In this document: one piece after another, positions 6,369 to 12,265 of the stretch
Numbering within the stretch: position 1 is the stretch's first letter
Layout: every line of letters begins with the position of its first letter
NCBI GenBank assembly: GCA_964608495.1
Contig: CAZSOQ010000164.1
Span: forward strand, 1 to 12,265
Source: JAKORR01 sp964608495
GTDB lineage: Bacteria; Armatimonadota; Zipacnadia; Zipacnadales; FEN-943
Length of the DNA: 12,265 nt
Reading direction: 5' to 3'
Translations under genes and position numbers: made by a program
The notes under the pieces: generated by a model
What the model saw: only the letters and a program-made list of their open reading frames with translations
Told to the model about the DNA's origin: nothing
The model's database searches: none

Positions 6369-8546
6369 TCACTGCTCTTCCTTCGCCGTCAAAGCCGGCG
6401 GCGGAGCCTTCAGCCACGCGAGGTCGAAGGCATAGTGCTGGCGGCTGCTGAGCAGGTGTATCACGCCGTTGGCCGCCTGCCAGCAGGTCAGGTACCCGCG
6501 CGGCTCGGCCTGCTCGGCGCTCAGTGTGAAGAGAGCGCCGTCCGTCGTCTCGACCGGCCGCCCTGGCCCGTCATCCGACACGAGCCGCCGTGCGGGCCAC
6601 GTCTCCCCCTCGTCGAACGACAGCGCCGCGAACAGGCCCGTCACCGGGCGCTCCTCGCCCGACGCGTCCCGCACCCCCATGGACTTGGCGAACGACGCGA
6701 AGAACAGTGGGCCCTCTCGCAGCCGCCGCAGCGCCAGCCGCTGGCCGCCGCCGATCGGCGGGAAGTCGCTGGCCGTGCAGGTCCACGTCTTCCCCCCGTC
6801 GGCCGACACGCTCTTCGCCATACGCCCGCCAATCTCGTCCCCACGCCCGAAGGCCAGCAGCCGCCCGTCCCGCAGCTCGACGATCCCCGCGTGGATCCCG
6901 GCCGTCTTCCTGCCCGGGTCGGTCCAGGTCTCGCCCCGATCCCGGCTGACATGGATGGCCGTGCCGCCATGCCCCCCGGACACCGCATCGCAGGGCAAGA
7001 CGATGGCTCCGTCGCTCGTCGCGAACACGCCGTCAATCGGCATGTTCCGCTGACCGTGGTTCGGGTTGACAATCCGCGCCTTGCTCCACGTCGCCCCGTT
7101 GTCGCGCGAGATGCGCAGCACGGTGATCGTGTTGCCCCACGTCGCCGCTGCCGAGACCCCGATGAAGTTGTAGATCGTGCCCGTCTCGTCGCACCACAGG
7201 GCGTTCGAGGTCTCGGTCCGGTCCGGCGCGTCCCAGAAGAGCGACGCTGGCTCCCACTCCTCCTCACCGTACCTCAGTCGACTCGCCGCCAGGCTCACCT
7301 CGCGCCCCGGTTCTTCCACGCAGCTATACCACGCCGCGAGCAGGTCCCCGTTCGGGCACTCCACGAGCGCGGGCACGTGGTTGTGGCGCGAGAACAGGGG
7401 GCCCTCCGACCCTGCCGGCTGGGCGGCCCCCGCCACGGACTGGGCGGCCCCCGCCACGGACTGGGCGGCCCCCGCCACGGACTGGGCGGCCCCCGCCACG
7501 GGCATGTGGACGAATCTCCTCGGCCCCTCGAAGTAGGGCTGCTCGAGGTCGGGACCGAGCGCAATGTCCCCCGGCACGTCCTGCCTCACCGCTCGCCGGT
7601 TCGGGGGCGGCTCAGGCACGGGCAGCGGCAGTGTCTCGGGCATCTCCCCCAGCACGACCCGGAACCCGATCAGCCAGCTCCGCTCCTCCGGGAGCGCTCC
7701 CATCCTGTTCGCCGAGCGCAGGTAGTACAGCTCCGTGGAATGGCTGCCGCCCCTGGTCACGCGGAACTCCCCGTCCGCGCGCCCGATGGGGTCTCTCTGC
7801 TCCCCTGGCTCGTAGGGCCCGTAGCAGTCCAGGCACCACTCCTCGACGTTCCCGTGCATGTCGTACAGGCCCCAGGGGTTCGGCGGCGTCCGACCGACCG
7901 TTAGGGGCACCACCTCGCCCTCGCGGCTTCCCGCGGGGTCCGGGTACCAGCTCACCCGCACGTTCTTGCGGAAGGCCTCCGGCAGCTCGCCGCCGGTCCA
8001 GAAGGGCGCGGTCGTGCCCGCGCGACAGGCATACTCCCATTCCGCCTCCGTGGGCAGGCGATAGGGGAGACCCTCCTTCTCGGACAGCCACGCGCAGAAC
8101 GCGGCGGCGTCGTGCCAGCTCACGAACACGACCGCCTCGTCGTCCGCCTTCGAGAAGCCCAGCTTCCCGCGCAGCTCGCGATGGCCCAGGTCGAACTGCT
8201 CGTAAGGCGCGTTCGTGACCTCGAAGGCCCCCACGTAGAAGGCCCGGCTGATATGCACCTGGCGCGCCGGATGCTCGTCGAAGTCCCCACCGCGACGGTG
8301 CGGGAGCCGCGCCAGGCTCTCCGGCAGGAGCTGCCCTTCGAAGCCCATGACGAAGCTCCCCGGCTCGACACGCACCATCCGCATCCCCAGGGAGTTGGTG
8401 TGCTCTCTGCCCTCCGGCATCGGCATCTCGGCGGTCCCTCCCTGGTCGGCCCGGGCCGCGCAAAGCCCGACCGCCATCGCCAGCGCGATGGCTGCCGCCG
8501 GCTGGCGCCGGTGTCCCTGCCTGCTCGGCCCTTGAGCGCTTCTCAT
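6369..8546 (-). CDS. Secreted FGE-like (SUMF1/EgtB/PvdO family) domain fused to a BNR-type sialidase-family domain
   Basis: A 725-residue protein. The N-terminus is a clear signal peptide (MRSAQGPSRQGHRRQ, a hydrophobic AAAIALAMAVGLCA, then ARA before DQG). Residues about 50-300 are an FGE-sulfatase-like domain: MRMVRVEPGSFVMG, SWHDAAAFCAWL, YRLPTEAEWEYACRAG, NPWGLYDMHGNVEEWC, RVTRGGS (262-268) and IGFRVV. The two copper-binding catalytic cysteines of true formylglycine-generating enzyme, just after RGGS, are absent (HSTELYYLRSANR), so sulfatase activation is not expected. After a repeat-bearing linker (about 350-376), residues about 385-715 form a sialidase-family six-bladed propeller with four Asp boxes: SRDNGATW (480), SRDRGETW (534), SADGGKTW (581) and SFDEGETW (643). 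The glycan specificity is unknown. No good Shine-Dalgarno is seen ahead of the ATG. The gene follows the beta-helix gene by 76 bp and is probably co-transcribed with it. Confidence 0.87.
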   Translation of the reverse strand: MRSAQGPSRQGHRRQPAAAIALAMAVGLCAARADQGGTAEMPMPEGREHTNSLGMRMVRVEPGSFVMGFEGQLLPESLARLPHRRGGDFDEHPARQVHISRAFYVGAFEVTNAPYEQFDLGHRELRGKLGFSKADDEAVVFVSWHDAAAFCAWLSEKEGLPYRLPTEAEWEYACRAGTTAPFWTGGELPEAFRKNVRVSWYPDPAGSREGEVVPLTVGRTPPNPWGLYDMHGNVEEWCLDCYGPYEPGEQRDPIGRADGEFRVTRGGSHSTELYYLRSANRMGALPEERSWLIGFRVVLGEMPETLPLPVPEPPPNRRAVRQDVPGDIALGPDLEQPYFEGPRRFVHMPVAGAAQSVAGAAQSVAGAAQSVAGAAQPAGSEGPLFSRHNHVPALVECPNGDLLAAWYSCVEEPGREVSLAASRLRYGEEEWEPASLFWDAPDRTETSNALWCDETGTIYNFIGVSAAATWGNTITVLRISRDNGATWSKARIVNPNHGQRNMPIDGVFATSDGAIVLPCDAVSGGHGGTAIHVSRDRGETWTDPGRKTAGIHAGIVELRDGRLLAFGRGDEIGGRMAKSVSADGGKTWTCTASDFPPIGGGQRLALRRLREGPLFFASFAKSMGVRDASGEERPVTGLFAALSFDEGETWPARRLVSDDGPGRPVETTDGALFTLSAEQAEPRGYLTCWQAANGVIHLLSSRQHYAFDLAWLKAPPPALTAKEEQ
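7419..7502 (-). repeat. Four tandem 21-bp repeats in the interdomain linker
   Basis: Four head-to-tail 21-bp units occupy 7419-7439, 7440-7460, 7461-7481 and 7482-7502. The first three are identical and the fourth differs at its last base. Read on the coding (minus) strand, they encode the heptapeptide SVAGAAQ repeated, with PVAGAAQ as the first copy. The unit length is a multiple of three, so gain or loss of copies keeps the frame and only changes the length of the Ala/Gly-rich linker between the FGE-like and sialidase domains. Confidence 0.97.
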
Positions 8547-8622
8547 GTGGTTGCTTGCAGCGTCGGGGTCCCAACGTCGCGGAGTTGCGGCCTTGCCACG
8601 CCGCGCGTCTCCTTGCCGATCC

Positions 8623-11511
8623 CTACTCCCGCCCCACGAAGACCAGCTCCCCGGCCTTGTCCACGCGCCAGATCTCCGCCCCCGTGTCTGTCCACACCAT
8701 CCAGCTTCGGTCGGCCATCCGCCTCACGTTGATGTTGAACTGCAGCCGGCTCACCTTCCCGCCGTCAATCCCCGCCGCCGCCAGCGGTATCCGCCACTCC
8801 CCGATCCACCGCCCCTTCTCGACCGTCGCCGCAAACTCCACGGCCGCGCCCAGCCTTTCCGCCTCCTCCGCCGACGCCCCCGCGTCGCACACGCTCCCCG
8901 ATCGCCCGCAACGGGGGCCGCCCGGCCCACCCGCGAATCCGCGCAGGTTGAAGATCGGCGCACCCTCCCGCGACGGGTCCCGGAAGGCCAGCTCCGCCGC
9001 ATCCTCAGCGCCCCACTGCTCGCCGGTCGTCAGGGCCACCGCCGGGTCAACCTCGTTCACCAGCAGCACGTACAGGTTCTGGTCGTCATACCGCGCCCAA
9101 GCGTAGCTCTTGTACCGCGACCCGCGCTCGTTCCCCGGCGGCCTGTCGCACACCATCGCCGTCCTGGCCTCTGCCTGCCACTCCCCCGGGCCCATCTTCC
9201 CGTCCACGACGATAGGCGACGTGCGCCGGGTGACAAGATGGCGGGGCGCGACGCGCTCCCCGGCCTGTCTCTGCAGCTCCGGGTGTGTGATGGACGGCGG
9301 GTACTCCAGCGGCCACGACGCCCGGTACCTGCTTGCCTGGCAGCCCACCCGCTCGACGGGTATGGGCTTGAAGCCCAGCCGCAGCGCGGGTGACGTCGGC
9401 CGCAGGCGGTAATCGTCCTCCTCCGGCGCCACAAACTGCGGATCGGCCACGATCGAGTGTTCCTCGAAGCCCATCTCGCGCCACTTGCCCCACTGCTCGT
9501 CCTGCCCGACGCCCGGCAGGTTGACCAGCAGCGGCTGCCCGTGGTTGTAGATGCAGTTGTGGTCGGACGTGTGCTCCTCGGATACCAGTCCGTGACACGA
9601 GTAGAGCAGGGCGTTGGGACTGTCGTAGCAGACGATGTTGCGCCGAAACACGTTGAACGACATCGTCGCGTCCGCGATGGGGTCCCTCATGCGGTCCATG
9701 CCCGGGTAGCGTCCCTTCGGCCAGCCCATCTGGGCGATCTCGGCGAACATGTCGGGCAGGGCCCTGTGGGTCGTCGGCCACGCGGAGTACTGGACCTGCG
9801 CCCGCTCGCCGTCCACGAAGATGTTGTTCTCGATGACGTTATCCCGACCGCTATGCACGTGTACCGCCGCCAGGTACGCCCGCGCCACGATGTTCCCGTA
9901 GACCTGCGCACCGCTTGCCCAGTCGTCCAGGTAGATGCCCCACGTGTAGAAGGGGTAGGCCCAGTGGTCGCCCTCGCGCCCATAGCCGCCCGTGTCGTGG
10001 ATCAGGTTGTACCGGATCACGTTGCCCCGCATGGTCCAGCTAACGCCGCCCAGGTAGATGGCCCCGCTATCCTGAATCTCGAGGTTGCAGTGGTGGATGT
10101 GGTTATACTCCACCACGTGGTCGTTGCCGCTGAAGATGATTCCTATGCGCGGGATGTCGTGAATCTCGTTGTGCGCGATCCGGTTCCCACAGCCGCTGCA
10201 CGAGATCGCTGAGTCCCCCTTGCGGTAGACCCCCATGTGGTAGATGTGGTTGTTGACGGCGAAGTTGCGGCCCGGCGTGAGGCTCTTGCGGTCGCCTCCG
10301 CTCACCGTCATCGCGCTGCTCCCCGTGTCGTAGACGTCATTGCCCTCGGCGCCGTTGCCCTGTCCGCCGCCAATCGTGATGCCCTGCCCCCCCACGTGCC
10401 GCACGGTACACCGCGCCACCACGCAGTTCTCCTTCCCGCTGATCGCCACGCCGCGGCCGTTGAGGTGCTCGATCGTGAATCCCTCGAACAGCACGTGCGA
10501 GGCGCCGTCACCGATCGTGACGCCCGTATTCAGCGTCGGCACCACCACCTCGCCCTCCTCGATCGGCTCCGGCGGCCAGAAGTAGAGCACGTTCTTCTCC
10601 TTGTCCCAGTACCACTCGCCCGGCGCGTCCAGCTCCTCCAGCAGGTTCTGGAAGTAGTACCTGTCGCCGACCCGCGGCACGGTCCAGCACGCGTCCGCGA
10701 GTACTACCTCCCCCGTCTCGCGGTTCACCGACGCCACCTTGCTGCACTCGCTGATGTAGTTCTGGGCGGGGAACATGAAGACTTCGCCTTCGCTCGCCCG
10801 GGCCCAGTCATGCAGCTCCTCCGGCGCGGCCAGCCACCGGTCCTTCGTCCCCTCGCCTACTAGCGACCGGATGTAGAGGAAGCCGCTGCCCCAGGGCGCT
10901 GCCGGGTCCAGGTTGGGGTACCGCGCGAGGATCTGACGCTTGCCCCGGAAGAACACCTGGGCGATGGGGTCTCGCACCCACTTGCCGGGCGCCCATCCGG
11001 TCCACGGCGTCCCGCCGCCCTTGAACTCCAGCCCCAGCGGCGCCAGGTCGGCCTGCAGGATCTCCCCTTTGTACGGCCTCCACCCGGTGACCACGGCCCC
11101 GCCCGTCAGCACCGGCGTCTCCCCGCGGTAGGCCACGTACCACATCGGCTGCTCGGCCGTGCCGGAGTCCTGCTCGTCGAGCGCGAAGGTGTCGGCCAGC
11201 CGATAGGTCCCGCCGCGCACCACGATCTTGGCCCCGCCGGTCACCGTGCCGTCAGCCCTCTGCGCCCGGATCGTGTCGCGTGCCTTCTCGAGCGTGGCGA
11301 GGGGACCGTCGCTCCCGTCGGCCCGAGGCGTTGCCAGTCGGCCCGACCATTCGTCCCGGCCCTGCGTTGACACGTACAGGGTGACCATGGCCGCACTCCC
11401 CTGGGAGGCCGCCGGTCGGGCCTCAGCCGCTACCGTCCTCCCTGCGCCCACCAGCCCGACCGCCATCCCTACCCACACCAGAAGCACGGACGCCGGCACT
11501 CGCCTCGTCAT
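8623..11511 (-). CDS. Secreted right-handed parallel beta-helix protein with C-terminal CBM9-like domain (GH141-like architecture)
   Basis: A 962-residue protein. ATG 11509-11511 is chosen because it begins a standard signal peptide (MTRRVPASVLLVWVGMAVGLVGAG, cleavage near VAA) and has GGGAGG eight bases upstream; the 14-codon upstream extension lacks both. Residues 45-145 carry the entry module of large beta-helix glycan-active proteins: LYVSTQGRDEWSGRL, DGPLATLEKARDTIR, VVRGGTYRLADTF, DSGTAEQPMWYVAYRGETPV. About 335-690 are N- and H-rich beta-helix coils (NVIRYNLIHDTGGYG, WGIYLDDWASGAQVYGNIV), closing with VADPQFVAPEEDDYRLRPTSPAL. Residues about 765-962 resemble a family 9 carbohydrate-binding module (IVVDGKMGPGEW, YDDQNLYVLL, WIGEWRIPL). 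The arrangement recalls GH141 (fucosidase/xylanase members), but this assignment is tentative; polysaccharide lyases and epimerases share the fold. It is probably co-transcribed with the FGE-sialidase gene behind it. Confidence 0.88.
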   Translation of the reverse strand: MTRRVPASVLLVWVGMAVGLVGAGRTVAAEARPAASQGSAAMVTLYVSTQGRDEWSGRLATPRADGSDGPLATLEKARDTIRAQRADGTVTGGAKIVVRGGTYRLADTFALDEQDSGTAEQPMWYVAYRGETPVLTGGAVVTGWRPYKGEILQADLAPLGLEFKGGGTPWTGWAPGKWVRDPIAQVFFRGKRQILARYPNLDPAAPWGSGFLYIRSLVGEGTKDRWLAAPEELHDWARASEGEVFMFPAQNYISECSKVASVNRETGEVVLADACWTVPRVGDRYYFQNLLEELDAPGEWYWDKEKNVLYFWPPEPIEEGEVVVPTLNTGVTIGDGASHVLFEGFTIEHLNGRGVAISGKENCVVARCTVRHVGGQGITIGGGQGNGAEGNDVYDTGSSAMTVSGGDRKSLTPGRNFAVNNHIYHMGVYRKGDSAISCSGCGNRIAHNEIHDIPRIGIIFSGNDHVVEYNHIHHCNLEIQDSGAIYLGGVSWTMRGNVIRYNLIHDTGGYGREGDHWAYPFYTWGIYLDDWASGAQVYGNIVARAYLAAVHVHSGRDNVIENNIFVDGERAQVQYSAWPTTHRALPDMFAEIAQMGWPKGRYPGMDRMRDPIADATMSFNVFRRNIVCYDSPNALLYSCHGLVSEEHTSDHNCIYNHGQPLLVNLPGVGQDEQWGKWREMGFEEHSIVADPQFVAPEEDDYRLRPTSPALRLGFKPIPVERVGCQASRYRASWPLEYPPSITHPELQRQAGERVAPRHLVTRRTSPIVVDGKMGPGEWQAEARTAMVCDRPPGNERGSRYKSYAWARYDDQNLYVLLVNEVDPAVALTTGEQWGAEDAAELAFRDPSREGAPIFNLRGFAGGPGGPRCGRSGSVCDAGASAEEAERLGAAVEFAATVEKGRWIGEWRIPLAAAGIDGGKVSRLQFNINVRRMADRSWMVWTDTGAEIWRVDKAGELVFVGRE

Positions 11512-11547
11512 GGTGGTATCCTCCCGCTGGCGTAGTGGCCCTCTCGC

Positions 11548-11565
11548 TGGCACCAGACGGTGCCA
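11548..11565. promoter_or_regulatory. Perfect 7-bp palindrome in the leader of the beta-helix gene
   Basis: TGGCACC-AGAC-GGTGCCA is a perfect 7-bp inverted repeat with a 4-nt loop, 37 bp upstream of the beta-helix start codon. It could be a DNA-binding site or an mRNA-leader hairpin. With no T-tract it is a poor intrinsic terminator. No second copy was noticed in the window, so a function is unproven. Confidence 0.25.
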
Positions 11566-11608
11566 CCCACGACCGCGGCGCCGCTCCGCGGCCGTCGCTC
11601 CTACCCCC

Positions 11609-11623
11609 GCGGGCTCAGCCCGC
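11609..11623 (-). terminator. Short GC hairpin downstream of the GHL10-like gene
   Basis: GCGGGC-TCA-GCCCGC forms a 6-bp perfect stem with a 3-nt loop, starting 16 bases past the stop codon of the GHL10-like gene on the minus strand. The next gene begins about 100 bp further on. There is no T-tract, so it may be a weak or Rho-assisted terminator, or just GC-rich chance pairing. Confidence 0.22.
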
Positions 11624-11639
11624 CACGCCCGCTCGGGCC

Positions 11640-12265
11640 CTAGTCCCCGCTGAAGGCGAAGGGCCTGCTGCGCAGGATGAAGGGCTTTTTCCCGCCGCCC
11701 TCGAAGCTCAGCGTCCCCACCGCCGCCAGCCGCAGCGTTCCCTCCCGCTTCCGGACGATTGCCTCAGCCGTGCCTCCCACCGCCGGCAGGTCCCCGAGTC
11801 TCGCCAGCGTCCTCCCCTCGAGGTCCTGCAGCTCCAGCACGCCCGTCGCGCCCGTGGCCTTCACGGCATGGCTCCCCAGGTCCGCCAGCGACACCTGCAT
11901 CGTCACCTGCCCGCCCTCGACCGCGAGCACCGGGTCCTCGCTCTCGACCGCGAAGCTGAACCGCACCCGCGGTGCGTTGTGGGGCATCACGGCCTCGGCC
12001 GAGGTGATGGCCTTCGCCATCTCCGGGAAGGCCGTCAGGGTGACGGTCTCGCCCATGTTGAAGATGATGAACCCGTCCGCGCCCTGCTCGCGCGAAATCT
12101 GCACCTGTCCGACCACCCGGTCGGGCGCGAGCGTCGAGCTTGAGGACGAGAACCCGATCCCCGAGTACAGCGGCACGCGGCCGCCCACTAGCCCCACCTG
12201 CCGCGACACGAGCTGCTCGAATCGGTCGTCGCTGTTCGTGTAGTCCATGGGGCAGAGGAAGTCCA
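11640..12265 (-). CDS. GHL10-like (DUF187) glycosyl hydrolase-related protein, C-terminal part (5' end beyond right edge)
   Basis: The frame is open through the right edge, so only the last 208 or so residues are seen; the Met at 12246-12248 is internal, preceded in frame by DFLCP. The stretch DFLCPMDYTNSDDRFEQLV, followed by VPLYSGIGFSS, VVGQVQISREQGADGFIIFNMG and ALTAFPEMA-type spacing, matches the end of the TIM-barrel domain of GHL10/DUF187 proteins, which are extracellular glycoside-hydrolase-like enzymes. The remaining ~100 residues are strand-rich (VLAVEGGQVTMQVSLADLG, GVLELQDLEGRTLARLGDLP, GTLSFEGGGKKPFILRSRPF) and look like a C-terminal beta-sandwich. It is the most upstream visible gene of the minus-strand run, with 128 bp to the beta-helix gene. 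Catalytic acidic residues would lie in the missing part. Confidence 0.75.
   Translation of the reverse strand, partial: DFLCPMDYTNSDDRFEQLVSRQVGLVGGRVPLYSGIGFSSSSSTLAPDRVVGQVQISREQGADGFIIFNMGETVTLTAFPEMAKAITSAEAVMPHNAPRVRFSFAVESEDPVLAVEGGQVTMQVSLADLGSHAVKATGATGVLELQDLEGRTLARLGDLPAVGGTAEAIVRKREGTLRLAAVGTLSFEGGGKKPFILRSRPFAFSGD

Noticed and set aside
7419..7502. CRISPR-like direct repeats
   Set aside because: The 21-bp units are contiguous with no spacers and lie inside a continuous reading frame, so they are a coding minisatellite.
6369..8546. Active sulfatase-maturation enzyme
   Set aside because: The catalytic cysteine pair after RGGS is missing, and no sulfatase gene with a CxPxR motif was seen in the window.

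Overview
This is a GC-rich (roughly 65-70%) bacterial window with dense coding on both strands, recognisable Shine-Dalgarno sequences ahead of most genes, and no RNA genes, CRISPR array or insertion sequence that I can see. Several URO-D-family paralogs sit beside secreted glycan-active proteins: a GHL10-type hydrolase, a pectate-lyase-like beta-helix with a CBM9-like tail, an FGE-like/sialidase fusion and a beta-lactamase-fold/DUF4185 fusion. That gene mix is typical of polysaccharide-degrading lineages such as Armatimonadota, Planctomycetota or Hydrogenedentota. This is a guess from gene content; no phylogenetic marker is present.

Layout. (1) Positions 4046 to 1, minus strand: a putative operon of three URO-D/MtaA-fold proteins (2961-4046, 1750-2793, 471-1712), followed by the start of a TPP-dependent 2-oxoacid dehydrogenase E1 alpha subunit that runs off the left edge. 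Gaps are 167, 37 and 34 bp. (2) Positions 4047-4240: a divergent promoter region with a 9-bp inverted repeat and a third copy of its half-site. (3) Positions 4241-6313, plus strand: an exported serine beta-lactamase-fold domain fused to a DUF4185-like propeller. (4) Positions 6314-6368: a short convergent gap with a GC hairpin. (5) Positions 12265 to 6369, minus strand: a second gene run, consisting of the C-terminal part of a GHL10-like glycosidase (open at the right edge), a 962-residue secreted beta-helix protein with a CBM9-like tail, and a secreted FGE-like/sialidase fusion with a 4 x 21-bp repeat in its linker.

How they may work together (inference). The exported proteins look built to bind or cut complex, possibly acidic or modified, glycans outside the cytoplasm. 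The URO-D-like proteins and the E1 subunit are cytoplasmic and may process small molecules released from them, for example by methyl-group transfer. No corrinoid protein, first methyltransferase, transporter or regulator lies in the window, so the link rests on proximity only.

The most notable points are the three URO-D paralogs carrying three different versions of the family's metal-ligand positions, the two unusual domain fusions, and the in-frame minisatellite at a domain junction.
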